Origin: a virus
Reading direction: 5' to 3' (one strand)
IMG/VR virus record: IMGVR_UViG_3300037261_000012
Coordinates: 1 to 64,000 of that record
Length of the DNA: 64,000 nt
Shown: positions 15,801 through 24,180 of the stretch, one piece after another
Layout of the letters: the number at the start of each line of letters is the position of its first letter
Position numbering within the stretch: the first letter of the stretch is position 1
The notes under the pieces: model-generated
Databases searched by the model: none
The model's input: only the letters and a program-made list of their open reading frames with translations
Told to the model about the DNA's origin: nothing
Position numbers and translations under genes: made by a program

Positions 15801-16967
15801 ATGATCAAAATTGAAGGCACGCCAGCACCAAAGGTGGTGACTGTAACCCCAAAGAAATCTGGTGAATTAGCTGGAATTCTTTCGGCTATAAAGAAAGAGA
15901 AGGGTGACAAGGTGGTGATGGCTGGCTCAGATATTCACCCAGTAGAACGTATTGCTACTGGTATGTTTGAAGTAGACATAGCCATAGGTGGTGGTTTTCC
16001 AAGAGGAAGGTATAGCATCATATACGGGCCTGAAGGTTCAACCAAGACTAACGTCTGTTACTGTGCAATAGCTACTGCCCAACGTATGCCGCCCCCATGC
16101 AATAAGGCAGTATTCGTTGATCTTGAAGGTACATTTTCTCCAGATTGGGCTGCTAGGTTCGGTGTGAACATAGATGAGTTGGTGCTGGTGAAACCTGCTT
16201 TCGGTGAGGAGGCTGTTGATCTAATAGATGCCCTTGTAAGGGCAGATGATGTGGCTATCTTGGTGGTTGATTCCCTAGCGGTTGTTGTGGCTAGTAAAGA
16301 AATTGCTCAAAGCACAGAGAAGTTCGATGTTGGTACAACCAGCATTCTTATAAAAAGATTGTGCAATAAGATGGTGATTGCCCTTTCCATTGAGAGTCGT
16401 CGCAACCACACACCGGCAGTTATCTTCATTAACCAAACTCGCTTCAAAATTGGGGTGATGTTTGGTGATCCAGAAACAATGCCTGGTGGCCAGACTATGA
16501 AGTTCCTGTCCAGCCTCACAGTGAGGGTGTATGGGAAGAACTTGATGGATAAGCTGGTGAGTACTACGCTACCTGCGTTCAAGACTGTTCATGCCGTGGT
16601 GAAAAAGGCAAAAGTTCCTATCACCAAGATTGAATTTGATTACGATATGTGTGTGTATCCACATGATACGCTGAAGGTAGGTCAAACCCGCAGTTGGGGG
16701 TTGGTTAGCAACAACTTGAAACAGATAGGAAAGCTGGAAAACACGGGTAAGGGATGGAAGCTGGAGGGAACGGTTTATCCTACCCTTGTGGTTATACAAG
16801 ATAAATATGAGAATGATAAAGACTTCTGCAATCAATTGCAGAAAATAGTGCTGGATTCACACAAAGGAAATATGTTCTATTGTAAAGACCCAGACGAGCT
16901 AAAAGGTGAGGAAGCTCTAGCTAAAGGTGTGATTGACTTAGAAACTGGGGAGATCGTAGGAAAATGA
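15801..16967 (+). CDS. RecA/UvsX-type recombinase
   Basis: Walker A is GPEGSTKTNVC (about residue 74), Walker B AILVVDSLAVVV (about 150), followed by a long helical region and VIFINQTRFKIGVMFGDPET, which corresponds to RecA L1/L2 strand-exchange loops (PGGQTMKFLSSLTVRV). Length 388 aa is normal for a phage recombinase. It would catalyse strand invasion for recombination-dependent replication with the adjacent nucleases and RuvC-like resolvase. The 16-base element near its end is read CNQLQ. Confidence 0.85.
   Translation: MIKIEGTPAPKVVTVTPKKSGELAGILSAIKKEKGDKVVMAGSDIHPVERIATGMFEVDIAIGGGFPRGRYSIIYGPEGSTKTNVCYCAIATAQRMPPPCNKAVFVDLEGTFSPDWAARFGVNIDELVLVKPAFGEEAVDLIDALVRADDVAILVVDSLAVVVASKEIAQSTEKFDVGTTSILIKRLCNKMVIALSIESRRNHTPAVIFINQTRFKIGVMFGDPETMPGGQTMKFLSSLTVRVYGKNLMDKLVSTTLPAFKTVHAVVKKAKVPITKIEFDYDMCVYPHDTLKVGQTRSWGLVSNNLKQIGKLENTGKGWKLEGTVYPTLVVIQDKYENDKDFCNQLQKIVLDSHKGNMFYCKDPDELKGEEALAKGVIDLETGEIVGK
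16826..16841 (+). repeat. 16-base element copy (exact)
   Basis: CTGCAATCAATTGCAG; inside the recombinase gene, read CNQLQ. Confidence 0.9.
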
Positions 16968-17272
16968 GTCCAGATTTCTTTAACGGATTGTTCGAAGCAG
17001 TAGCTGGCCTACTTGTGTTTAATAATTGCCGAGCCGTTTTGAGAGACAAGCAGGTAAAAGGAGTTAGTATTATCAGCACTGCCATATTCACAAGCTGGGG
17101 ATTTTTCAATATTTATTACTACCCAAGCCTGGATCAATGGTGGAGTTTCAGCGGTGGTTTGGTAATTGTGTCAGCCAATTCTCTGTGGGTGTATCTGATG
17201 GTGAGATACACTGGAGGCTGGCCGCTGTTGTGGTTCCGCACCAAGATGTGGTTTGGAGGTATGCATGTCTAA
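16964..17272 (+). CDS. Small membrane protein of a widespread phage family
   Basis: The start overlaps the recombinase stop (ATGA). It has three hydrophobic segments and the conserved-looking stretches FNNCRAVLRDKQVKGVS, TSWGFFNIYYYPSLDQWW and GGLVIVSANSLWV. Proteins with this pattern are frequent in phage genomes; the topology is reminiscent of PQ-loop/SemiSWEET proteins. Function is not established. It probably resides in the inner membrane. Confidence 0.65.
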   Translation: MSPDFFNGLFEAVAGLLVFNNCRAVLRDKQVKGVSIISTAIFTSWGFFNIYYYPSLDQWWSFSGGLVIVSANSLWVYLMVRYTGGWPLLWFRTKMWFGGMHV

Positions 17273-17663
17273 CCCCTTCCTTGAACGTGTGGCCAAGAAG
17301 GGCCAGATCGGACATGGTGCCCTCTCCGAGAAGCGTGTAGGTCTCAGCCTTGCAGCTAGGATGCAGCCCGCCAGCGGGGCTATGGCTAGTGCCAAGAGCG
17401 ACTTTAAGATAAAGATCGGAACTAAGAAATTCCGTGGTGAATCAAAGAGCACGGTCAAAACTACCATGCCTTTGGACTTGGCTTGGCTGGAGAAGATAAG
17501 TCAGGAGTCAGCATCCGATGGGAGTATACCAATACTGACTTTGAGTTTTGTAACTCCAGAGGGTAAGCCAAGAACAAAAACTAACGCAGATTGGGCTTGT
17601 ATTCCTATGGTCTTTTTGAAAGAGCTATTGGATAATACGAAACGTCGGGAGCACCTGACTTGA
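17265..17663 (+). CDS. PD-(D/E)XK nuclease, archaeal-type Holliday-junction-resolvase-like
   Basis: ATG at 17265 is preceded by TTGGAGG, inside the end of the membrane protein gene. The pattern is nuclease-like: an N-terminal KKGQIGHGALSEKR, then QPASGAMASAKSDFKI and FRGESKSTVKTT, supplying D and E-x-K residues, then a helix (LAWLEKISQESA) and a beta strand (SIPILTLSF). Phage proteins of this arrangement are related to Hjc-type resolvases. It sits with RecA-like, RecB-like and RuvC-like genes. Confidence 0.6.
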   Translation: MSNPFLERVAKKGQIGHGALSEKRVGLSLAARMQPASGAMASAKSDFKIKIGTKKFRGESKSTVKTTMPLDLAWLEKISQESASDGSIPILTLSFVTPEGKPRTKTNADWACIPMVFLKELLDNTKRREHLT

Positions 17664-18541
17664 GTTCATGGCTTAAATCAGCAGTGATTGACGCAAATTC
17701 TGCAACCTACACAATCTTGGATGTTTTGAAAAAGAACATAGGTGGGTACAGGAAAGCCAGGTCAAGACAGCTTGTTCATGCAAGTGACGCAACTAAGCCT
17801 GGATTTTGCCCAAGGGAATGGGCCTTGATGGATTACTACAAGGTAACGCCACCAGATGAATTCATAAGTGCGGGGCTTCAAGCTACTTTTGATGTTGGGT
17901 TGATGACCGAGCATATCTTCGTCAACAAGTGGATAGGCAACCATGCTGTTGGAACTTGGGCTTGTACCAGGTGCGGGGAAGTTAAACACATGGTTACCAA
18001 GCCTGGCATGGGGTGTACTAAGCATCAGAAATGTCAGTGGGAATATCAGCAAGCTGTTTTTGTAAGCCAAGAGTATGGTGTGTCTGGAGCATTAGATTTG
18101 TTGGTGAACCTTGGCGCTCCAAAGTTATTTGTTACTGAAATAAAGATCATTAAGGTAGAGGATTTCGCTGAATTGCTAGTGCCTTTGCCAGAACATAGAT
18201 TGAGAACCGGAATTTATCTCAAACTGATTTCTGATAGCACAAATCCGCTAAAAGATGCTATCAACCTACAGGAGGCTAGAGTATGTTATGTGAGCAGGGG
18301 GTTCGGTAAGAAAAATGTGTCTACAGGAACTATCCTTCCTTTCAAAGAATTTGTTATAAAAAGGGACGATTCTGTGTGTTTACCTATCTTGAACAGAGCA
18401 AAGAAAGTGAAGATATTTCGGGAGACTGGCGCATTTCCTTGCGGTATTTGTAATACTGCATTAGATACTAGAGCTAAGAATTGTCCTGTAAATAAGCAAT
18501 GTTTCGGAGGAGCGCATCCACCAACACAAATCAAGGAGTGA
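17660..18541 (+). CDS. RecB/Cas4-like PD-(D/E)XK exonuclease with possible Fe-S cluster
   Basis: TTG start overlapping the preceding stop. Nuclease residues are suggested by TFDVGLMTEHIF, GVSGALDLLV and KLFVTEIKIIK (D, then E-x-K). There is one N-terminal cysteine in GFCPREW and a C-terminal group FPCGICNT, NCPVNKQC; this 1+3 layout is how Cas4/AddB nucleases hold a 4Fe-4S cluster. A middle CTRCGE...CTKHQKC insertion may bind zinc. It probably resects DNA ends for recombination. Confidence 0.65.
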   Translation: MSSWLKSAVIDANSATYTILDVLKKNIGGYRKARSRQLVHASDATKPGFCPREWALMDYYKVTPPDEFISAGLQATFDVGLMTEHIFVNKWIGNHAVGTWACTRCGEVKHMVTKPGMGCTKHQKCQWEYQQAVFVSQEYGVSGALDLLVNLGAPKLFVTEIKIIKVEDFAELLVPLPEHRLRTGIYLKLISDSTNPLKDAINLQEARVCYVSRGFGKKNVSTGTILPFKEFVIKRDDSVCLPILNRAKKVKIFRETGAFPCGICNTALDTRAKNCPVNKQCFGGAHPPTQIKE

Positions 18542-18543
18542 TT

Positions 18544-19248
18544 ATGGAATACCCTAAGCAAAAAGTACTAGATTTTGGTTACGTCAAGTTGATCGAAACC
18601 TGGGGTAAAGGTGAGGCTGATGTACCAGAGGCAGGTATAATTGAAGCCGCCCGCCAGAGTACCCAAGGAAGTTTCCGTGGTTGGGAGCAAGATGAGAAGC
18701 TTTTGAAGCATCTTTACAACAACAAGCATAGCACTCCTTTTGAGTTTGCTGGAATGGTGGTTGAAGTCCAGGCGCCTATCTTTGTGTTCAGGGAGTGGCA
18801 CCGCCACAGGACACAGGGATATAATGAAGCTAGTGCTAGATATTTGCCCTTACCAGATTTGAACTACCTGCCAACATACAACAGATTGCTCACAGTACAA
18901 ACGGCTAATAAACAAGCTCAAGGAACTGGTCATGTACTGGAGACTCTTGAAGCTCAGGTATGGTTGAAAGAATTGGAAGGCTTGTATGAACATGCTCAGA
19001 AAGTGTATGCTCGCGGCTTGGAAGCAGGGGTGCCTAAGGAACTAGCTAGGCTTGCAGTACCAGTGGCAAGGTATAGTAGGATGCGAGCTACCACTTGTCT
19101 ACGAAACTGGCTTGGATTCATGACTTTAAGATGTGATCCTAATGCCCAGTGGGAAATAAGGATGTACGCAGATGAAGTGTCTACCCTTATAAGCCAGCAT
19201 TTTCCTAAAACCTGGGAACTGTGGCGTAAGGAATTTGATAAAGAATGA
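18544..19248 (+). CDS. thyX: Flavin-dependent thymidylate synthase ThyX
   Basis: It makes dTMP from dUMP using methylene-tetrahydrofolate and FAD. The ThyX signature is present as RHRTQGYNEASARY (consensus RHRxxSxNExSxRY, with G for the first serine), preceded by HSTPFEFAGMVVEVQAPIFV. Later, RATTCLRNWLGFMTLR matches the conserved C-terminal nucleotide-binding segment. ATG at 18544 follows AAGGAGTGATT. Fits a phage that makes its own deoxynucleotides with dCMP deaminase and MazG. Confidence 0.9.
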   Translation: MEYPKQKVLDFGYVKLIETWGKGEADVPEAGIIEAARQSTQGSFRGWEQDEKLLKHLYNNKHSTPFEFAGMVVEVQAPIFVFREWHRHRTQGYNEASARYLPLPDLNYLPTYNRLLTVQTANKQAQGTGHVLETLEAQVWLKELEGLYEHAQKVYARGLEAGVPKELARLAVPVARYSRMRATTCLRNWLGFMTLRCDPNAQWEIRMYADEVSTLISQHFPKTWELWRKEFDKE

Positions 19249-19260
19249 TCTCAATAGGTA

Positions 19261-19288
19261 TTGACTCCGAGAACTATAGTAGTATAGT
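19261..19288 (+). promoter_or_regulatory. Sigma70-like promoter
   Basis: TTGACT at 19261, 16-base spacer, TATAGT at 19283 (an overlapping TATAGT lies at 19275). It drives the RuvC-like gene. Confidence 0.65.
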
Positions 19289-19308
19289 AGTTAATATACA
19301 AGGAAACC

Positions 19309-19794
19309 ATGATTTCCATAGGAATTGATCCAAGCACATGGACTGGCATAGTACGCATTGAAGGTACTGAATCAGTAGGTAAAGTGGTCAATTTCAAGGA
19401 TTTCACTGGTTGGAAGCGTCTGCACTTGATTGCAGAGGAAGTAACCAGAACCCTCAAACTGTGGTCTGGAGAAAACACAATAGTCACAATTGAGGATTAT
19501 GTAATAGGGCATGTAAGTTCTGTTGTGAAAGTAGTTGAAATAGGCACTGTATTGAGGTATAGTCTTTTTAAGAGTGGCATAAATTGGTATGAAGTAAAGC
19601 CAAGCACCTTGAAAAAATGGTGTACAGGTAAGGGTAATGCTAAGAAGCCAGATATGGCTCTTGCAGTTAAAGAAAGATGGGGCTATAGTAGCCCTTCAGA
19701 CGATATTGTCGATGCGTACTGCCTCGCTAAACTAGGCGAGCATGTATGCAACAATGGAGTGGGTGACCTGAAAGGTGTTCACCTTGGTTTTTAA
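19309..19794 (+). CDS. RuvC-like Holliday junction resolvase
   Basis: RNase H-like fold residues are visible: GIDPSTWTGIV at the N-terminus (first aspartate), TIVTIEDYVIG near residue 65 (glutamate), and SPSDDIVDAYCLAKLG near residue 125 (paired aspartates). KKWCTGKGNAKKPDMALAV matches the RuvC substrate-binding region. Length 161 aa is normal. It would resolve branched DNA before packaging. Own promoter and AAGGAAACC site. Confidence 0.8.
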   Translation: MISIGIDPSTWTGIVRIEGTESVGKVVNFKDFTGWKRLHLIAEEVTRTLKLWSGENTIVTIEDYVIGHVSSVVKVVEIGTVLRYSLFKSGINWYEVKPSTLKKWCTGKGNAKKPDMALAVKERWGYSSPSDDIVDAYCLAKLGEHVCNNGVGDLKGVHLGF

Positions 19795-19818
19795 TCGCTT
19801 CTAAGGAGTAATACTATT

Positions 19819-20526
19819 GTGGATATCTCAACCTACAGACGTAACGTAGTAAAAACGATGCCGGTGAAGCCTGCCAAGGCTGCTCTCCGGTACGTTACCA
19901 GAAACACTCAACGCACGAACATGCTGCACGCAGCCATTGGAGTGGCCACCGAAATGGGGGAACTGATCCAAGGGGTGGAGAATTACCTGTTGATCGGTAA
20001 GACCACAGACCTTGAAAAGCTACAAGCCAAGGAGGAGCTTGGGGACTTCGCGTACTACCTTACGGCCCTGGCTAAGGCAGTGAAAGCCAAAATGCCTGGT
20101 TCTGGCAAGAAGCTGAAGCTGGTAGGCACACGCGGGAAGGCACTGCTTGACTTGCAAAACCTAGTTCTAGGTCACGGTGGAATCCTGGACATCATGAAGA
20201 AATCCATTGCTGGTGGAATAGCTACCAAAGGTGTTCCGGTTGCGGCTAAGACCAGGAAAGGGAAAGATGGGAAACCTATCATTATTCCAGCCCATGAAAC
20301 CCAGGTTCTTGACGTTGAACTCCAGAAAGCAGAGGATGTGGTACTGGTGGTGAAGATGAAAGAAAAGGTTGAGGCAGTAATCGACCTGTACTACCGTCTT
20401 TGTTATGAGATGTTCAACGTCCCACCGGCTGTTGTATTCCAAGCCAACATCGACAAGCTGGTGGCCAAGTACCCGAAACTGGAGTTCGAGCAGCAGAAAG
20501 CACCAGCCCAAGCAGCAACTGCCTAA
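19819..20526 (+). CDS. MazG-like nucleotide pyrophosphohydrolase
   Basis: GTG start after AAGGAGTAATACTATT. The all-alpha NTP-PPase signature ExxE...ExxD is seen as GVATEMGELIQGVENYL and LQAKEELGDFAYYLTALA. The C-terminal half is unusual: a long helical extension with an inserted beta-like loop (AAKTRKGKDGKPIIIPAH). MazG enzymes hydrolyse NTPs to NMPs and can lower non-canonical nucleotides or ppGpp. A second MazG-like gene is at 38850. Confidence 0.75.
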   Translation: MDISTYRRNVVKTMPVKPAKAALRYVTRNTQRTNMLHAAIGVATEMGELIQGVENYLLIGKTTDLEKLQAKEELGDFAYYLTALAKAVKAKMPGSGKKLKLVGTRGKALLDLQNLVLGHGGILDIMKKSIAGGIATKGVPVAAKTRKGKDGKPIIIPAHETQVLDVELQKAEDVVLVVKMKEKVEAVIDLYYRLCYEMFNVPPAVVFQANIDKLVAKYPKLEFEQQKAPAQAATA

Positions 20527-20531
20527 AGGGA

Positions 20532-20559
20532 TTGACAGACGACGGAAAAGTGGTACAAT
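20532..20559 (+). promoter_or_regulatory. Sigma70-like promoter with TGG extended -10
   Basis: TTGACA at 20532, 16-base spacer ending GTGG, TACAAT at 20554; drives the gene at 20594. Confidence 0.8.
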
Positions 20560-20593
20560 TGAGATTGTAAGACCTACATAAAGGAGTAATAAG

Positions 20594-21370
20594 ATGAGTA
20601 CAACTGCACAAGCGGCTGCCGAAGTGGTAGCCATCAAACCGAAGGCCAAGGAGACCAATCTTATCCTGGTCATCGCGCAAGAAGTGGAGTCAATGACCAA
20701 GACCAAGGCGCTTAATTCAGCGGAGAAACTTGCCGAGGACATTGAAACCAACTACTTCAAACTCGGCGGCGTGCTGAAACTGATAGGAGACAATAGCTGG
20801 TTCGAAGGATTCGAAAGCTTTGGAAGCTACGTCTACGAGAAATTCGGCTTCCAAGAGCGCAAGGCCCGTTACCTGATGGGCATCTACACCGACCTGGTGA
20901 GCAAACAGATTCCGTGGGAAAAGGTCGGACATCTGGGTTGGACGAAGCTGAAAGACCTGGCTCCACTACTTACCTTGGAGAACGTAGATGAGTGGGTGGC
21001 CAAGGCTGAGAAGTTGACCGTGATTGAACTACAGGCAGCCATCAAGGCTACAATGGCCCCTACCGGTGACACGTCTTCTACGACCACTGATGACGTGTCC
21101 ACCCTTAAGTTCAAGGTCAAACAAGACCAGAAGGAAGTGATCCAAACTGCGTTGGCCAAGGCCAAAGGAGAGTTGGGAACGGAATTCGACAACGTGGCTC
21201 TTGAAAATATTTGCGCTGGATACGTAGCTGGTAATATCGGTGGCAGTCCAGCGGCTGATCCAAAGTCTGTTATTCAGGCAGCGGGTTGGCAGCAAGTCCT
21301 GACCATGGTATCGGAGCTTTGGCCTGAGATTGACATAAATCTCAAAATCCCTGAAGGGTATAACAAGTAA
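20594..21370 (+). CDS. Possible DNA-binding protein, 258 aa
   Basis: Own promoter and AAGGAGTAATAAG. The region DNSWFEGFESFGSYVYEKFG, then FQERKARYLMGIYTDLV, is like helical segments of phage proteins that carry plasmid-partition or DUF3102-type helix-turn-helix folds. The C-terminal half is unassigned. GC-rich codon choice resembles the 7373 gene. A DNA-binding role is a guess from the helical basic region. Confidence 0.5.
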   Translation: MSTTAQAAAEVVAIKPKAKETNLILVIAQEVESMTKTKALNSAEKLAEDIETNYFKLGGVLKLIGDNSWFEGFESFGSYVYEKFGFQERKARYLMGIYTDLVSKQIPWEKVGHLGWTKLKDLAPLLTLENVDEWVAKAEKLTVIELQAAIKATMAPTGDTSSTTTDDVSTLKFKVKQDQKEVIQTALAKAKGELGTEFDNVALENICAGYVAGNIGGSPAADPKSVIQAAGWQQVLTMVSELWPEIDINLKIPEGYNK

Positions 21371-21443
21371 GGTCTGCTGATGAAGACGAGATCGCAGGGT
21401 GGCCGCAAGGTTGCCCTGCTCTTTCCATCCTAATGGAGTAGGT

Positions 21444-21920
21444 ATGGCTCTGATTATTGAAGAAAAGAAAGTACCTTCTGTAACTGACCAGCTTATCACC
21501 TATCAACAGATTGGTGTGGATTTTTCAGCCGGTGGCTTGCACATAGAGACAGTACCAAAGCAGCCGTGTCCTATTTGTTGTGGCATGGAGTGTTGCTGCA
21601 ATAGCACAGACCACGGAGACCAGGTAGTGACGTGCCACGCCTGTACTAAGAATGTTGATAGTACAACGCTGATTAACGGCATGGAATTATGTCCTGATTG
21701 CGTAGAGAAAACCAAATATTCAATACTTGATGCGCTGAAAGACCTGGAGACAAGTAAGAAAGTCCTGATGTTGGTGCGGCTGTCCGATGGTGAATCTTAC
21801 GTTGTAAAATCTCATGACCCAGAAACAAAAATAACCGTACTTCAAGGTAGTCATGGGAAGTCCGTGCGAGTTAAGCTTACCAACAAAGAATATTTACTGT
21901 ACAAGCCAGTCTTCCGCTAA
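21444..21920 (+). CDS. Zinc-ribbon-containing hypothetical protein, 158 aa
   Basis: ATG at 21444 follows ATGGAGTAGGT. Two cysteine clusters: CPICCGMECCC with CHACTKN, then ELCPDCVEK, together enough for two zinc ribbons. A C-terminal beta domain follows (VLMLVRLSDGESYVVKS). Likely nucleic-acid or protein binding; no family recognised. Confidence 0.6.
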   Translation: MALIIEEKKVPSVTDQLITYQQIGVDFSAGGLHIETVPKQPCPICCGMECCCNSTDHGDQVVTCHACTKNVDSTTLINGMELCPDCVEKTKYSILDALKDLETSKKVLMLVRLSDGESYVVKSHDPETKITVLQGSHGKSVRVKLTNKEYLLYKPVFR

Positions 21921-21949
21921 GTTTGGAATGTATTTGAACGGGTGAGAAA

Positions 21950-22171
21950 ATGATCCTTGGTCTGACAGACAATGAAGTAAAGACCTTGAAAAAGGTGCTT
22001 GATAGAGCCTGGAATTATCCAGCAATAACATTTGATGGAGTTAAGATAACTGTGCCTGAGAAACGTGGTATCACCAGCATTTTGCGAAAGCTAAACACTG
22101 CAATCAATTGCAGTAAGGCTTACCCTCTACCGGAGTTCCTACGACAGGGAAACCATGAGAACACCAAATAA
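21950..22171 (+). CDS. Small hypothetical protein, 73 aa
   Basis: Starts MILGLTDNEVKTLKKVLD. Its 3' end overlaps the dCMP deaminase gene by 17 bases and contains an exact 16-base element read AINC. Function unknown. Confidence 0.6.
   Translation: MILGLTDNEVKTLKKVLDRAWNYPAITFDGVKITVPEKRGITSILRKLNTAINCSKAYPLPEFLRQGNHENTK
22098..22113 (+). repeat. 16-base element copy (exact)
   Basis: CTGCAATCAATTGCAG; inside the gene at 21950, read AINC. The gap to the previous copy (about 5.3 kb) is the longest in the window. Confidence 0.9.
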
Positions 22172-22619
22172 GTGGGACTACCGCTACCTTTGTTTGGCAA
22201 AGCATGTGGCTGGCTGGTCCAAAGACCCGAGCACAAGGGTAGGGGCAGTCATAACCCTTGATAATCATGTGGTGTCCTTGGGATTCAATGGCCTACCAAG
22301 AGGTGTGCAGGATACTCCAATGCGCTTGCAAGCACGGGAGTTGAAATATAAGCTGATAGTCCATGGGGAGATGAATGCCATGAACTTTGCAAGCTGTCCT
22401 TTGAAGGGAGCCACGTTATATACTTATCCTTTTATGCCATGCAGTGTTTGCGCGGGAAGCGTAATCCAACATGGTTTTAAGGAAATAGTAGCTCCTTATT
22501 CAGATAATCAACGATGGAAAGAATCATTTGACCTGACTGAAATGATATTGCGAGAGGCTGGGGTAGAACTACTATTAGTACATGGAGACATCATAGAGTA
22601 CGACTTGGTGGTGCCATGA
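22155..22619 (+). CDS. Deoxycytidylate (dCMP) deaminase
   Basis: Converts dCMP to dUMP, the ThyX substrate. Zinc and catalytic residues are HGEMNAMNFA (His and Glu, about residue 71) and MPCSVCAG (two cysteines, about residue 95). SKDPSTRVGAVI and GFNGLPRGV are family hallmarks. Length 154 aa is normal. Start overlaps the upstream gene. Confidence 0.9.
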   Translation: MRTPNKWDYRYLCLAKHVAGWSKDPSTRVGAVITLDNHVVSLGFNGLPRGVQDTPMRLQARELKYKLIVHGEMNAMNFASCPLKGATLYTYPFMPCSVCAGSVIQHGFKEIVAPYSDNQRWKESFDLTEMILREAGVELLLVHGDIIEYDLVVP

Positions 22620-22792
22620 AGGTATTACCAGCACCAAATGGAGTATTGTGGTTTGCAATAATGCCAAGCCAAATAGCCTTCTTAATATCACAGCTATTTG
22701 GTGGGAATATTGGGGCTATTGGTGTGCGGCCCCTAAACGGACGTGAGTTGAAGAACTATGCTATTTCCCAAAAAGCCAAGAAAGACTGTTAA
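22616..22792 (+). CDS. Small hypothetical protein, 58 aa
   Basis: ATGA overlap with the dCMP deaminase stop. Sequence MKVLPAPNGVLWFAIMPSQ, hydrophobic middle, basic tail SQKAKKDC. Overlaps the next gene by 35 bases. Coupling is the main support. Confidence 0.5.
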   Translation: MKVLPAPNGVLWFAIMPSQIAFLISQLFGGNIGAIGVRPLNGRELKNYAISQKAKKDC

Positions 22793-22937
22793 ACAGATAC
22801 GCCAGGAGAGTTTTCTGGCTGGCATGGAGCGGGCCGCTCAGATAATAGAGGGTGGTCATTTCCTCCATACAGATTCACCAGCATACAGGTTTGCCAAGGA
22901 AGCAGCGGCAGCCATACGTAGGGAGAAAAGTAAATGA
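22758..22937 (+). CDS. Small basic hypothetical protein, 59 aa
   Basis: MLFPKKPRKTVKQIRQESF followed by a helical region and AAAAIRREKSK. Strongly basic, possibly nucleic-acid binding. Stop overlaps the start at 22934. Confidence 0.5.
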   Translation: MLFPKKPRKTVKQIRQESFLAGMERAAQIIEGGHFLHTDSPAYRFAKEAAAAIRREKSK

Positions 22938-23302
22938 TTAACAGAGAACAATTACAAAGAGCAAGGAACGATGTATTCAAAGCCGTGGAGTTGCTGCGGA
23001 ATGTTGAGTCCGTGCTTGATGCCACCCTCAAAGAAAGCAAAGAGCCAGTAATTAACCCAGTTTTGGCCTTAAAACAAGCAATAACAGGTGGGCCATTTGG
23101 TTCAGCTAGAGAGGTAGATGAGCTTTCTTTTGCAACAGCAGCAACCAAGTTCCCAGGTATAGTTGCTGGGCCTGTAAGATCAGATTGGTTAAAGGATGGA
23201 TTTCATGCCAACATACCTGAATTAAAACAATACAAGCTAGAAGTACACTTCAATCAGTTGATTGCTAAGTACACGTATTATTTAGTGCTAATAGAGCACT
23301 GA
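22934..23302 (+). CDS. Hypothetical protein, 122 aa
   Basis: ATGA overlap with the upstream gene and a GGGAGAAAAG ribosome site. Helical N-terminus (REQLQRARNDVFKAVELLRN), possible coiled coil. Last gene before the terminase operon; no function recognised. Confidence 0.6.
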   Translation: MINREQLQRARNDVFKAVELLRNVESVLDATLKESKEPVINPVLALKQAITGGPFGSAREVDELSFATAATKFPGIVAGPVRSDWLKDGFHANIPELKQYKLEVHFNQLIAKYTYYLVLIEH

Positions 23303-23308
23303 GGTTGC

Positions 23309-23364
23309 AACTACCTAAGGAAGGGTATAAACTTGTGACACTACAAACCTCCTATTAGGTAGTT
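23309..23364 (+). promoter_or_regulatory. 10-bp inverted repeat in the small-terminase leader
   Basis: AACTACCTAA (23309-23318) and TTAGGTAGTT (23355-23364) are perfect inverted repeats with a 36-base loop. The right arm ends 3 bases before the GTG start of the small-terminase gene and covers its weak ribosome site. A translational control hairpin or an operator are both possible. Confidence 0.55.
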
Positions 23365-23367
23365 CCC

Positions 23368-24180
23368 GTGCCATTAAGTATAGCCCACAAAATAGAACCA
23401 ACCAAAAAAGCAAGAGATTTAGCTAGAAAAGTGCTGGCTGGGGGCGAGCTAAGCAGAAGTTCCTTAGAACGTATCCAAAAGGTACTAACAGATCAAAAAG
23501 AACTAGATTCTCAAGGCTTCCTCCAATGCATGAGGGAAAACAGTAATAAGACTGATGATGAACTCCTGCAAGACCTCCAAACAGTACTAGAGAGTAAGAC
23601 CTCCAGAGAGGGTAGGCCAGTAGGTACGGTAGCCACCCAGAGAATGAACGAGCGTGTGCTCCTGTCTTGGAGACTGCAACAACGTGGCCTTACCTATGAT
23701 CAGATAGGTGAGCAGCTTAAATGTAGTAATGCTCAAGTTGGCACGTACATTTCCCGCGCCAAATCCATCCTCCGTGTAGACCCAATGAAGATCAATCTCC
23801 CGCAACAGATAGGGGAGAGTCTGAACTTCTATGAGGATTTGAAACAGATGGCGCTCTTTATTGCAAGCGGCCAGCAAAGTAGCAAGAAAGACAAACTTAC
23901 TGCCATGAGCGTGGCCTTAGGAGTGGAAAGAGATAAGAACGAGTTCCTTACCAAGGTAGGTGTGTACAGTCCAAGTGTGGTTGATTCATTCAAGAGTCTT
24001 GTTCTACAGCAAGTGACGGTGTTGATGGGTAACACCGAGAAGCCTGTAACACCTGAGAACCAGGTTGATCTGTTCTTTTCAAATGTGGCCGCGCAATTAC
24101 TGGACTGCGCCAGGTCTGACCACCCACCACTGCAATCAATTGCAGAAGACGTGGAGTACGTCGATGCTCCTCCCAAGTAA
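23368..24180 (+). CDS. Probable terminase small subunit
   Basis: GTG start. Directly upstream of and overlapping the large terminase gene. A central helix-turn-helix (LQQRGLTYDQIGEQLKCSNA) would bind packaging-site DNA; a helical oligomerisation region follows (KKDKLTAMSVALGVERDKNE). At 270 aa it is longer than many small subunits. Identification rests mainly on position plus the HTH. The 16-base element near its end is read LQSIA. Confidence 0.6.
   Translation: MPLSIAHKIEPTKKARDLARKVLAGGELSRSSLERIQKVLTDQKELDSQGFLQCMRENSNKTDDELLQDLQTVLESKTSREGRPVGTVATQRMNERVLLSWRLQQRGLTYDQIGEQLKCSNAQVGTYISRAKSILRVDPMKINLPQQIGESLNFYEDLKQMALFIASGQQSSKKDKLTAMSVALGVERDKNEFLTKVGVYSPSVVDSFKSLVLQQVTVLMGNTEKPVTPENQVDLFFSNVAAQLLDCARSDHPPLQSIAEDVEYVDAPPK
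24130..24145 (+). repeat. 16-base element copy (exact)
   Basis: CTGCAATCAATTGCAG; end of the small-terminase gene, read LQSIA. Confidence 0.9.
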
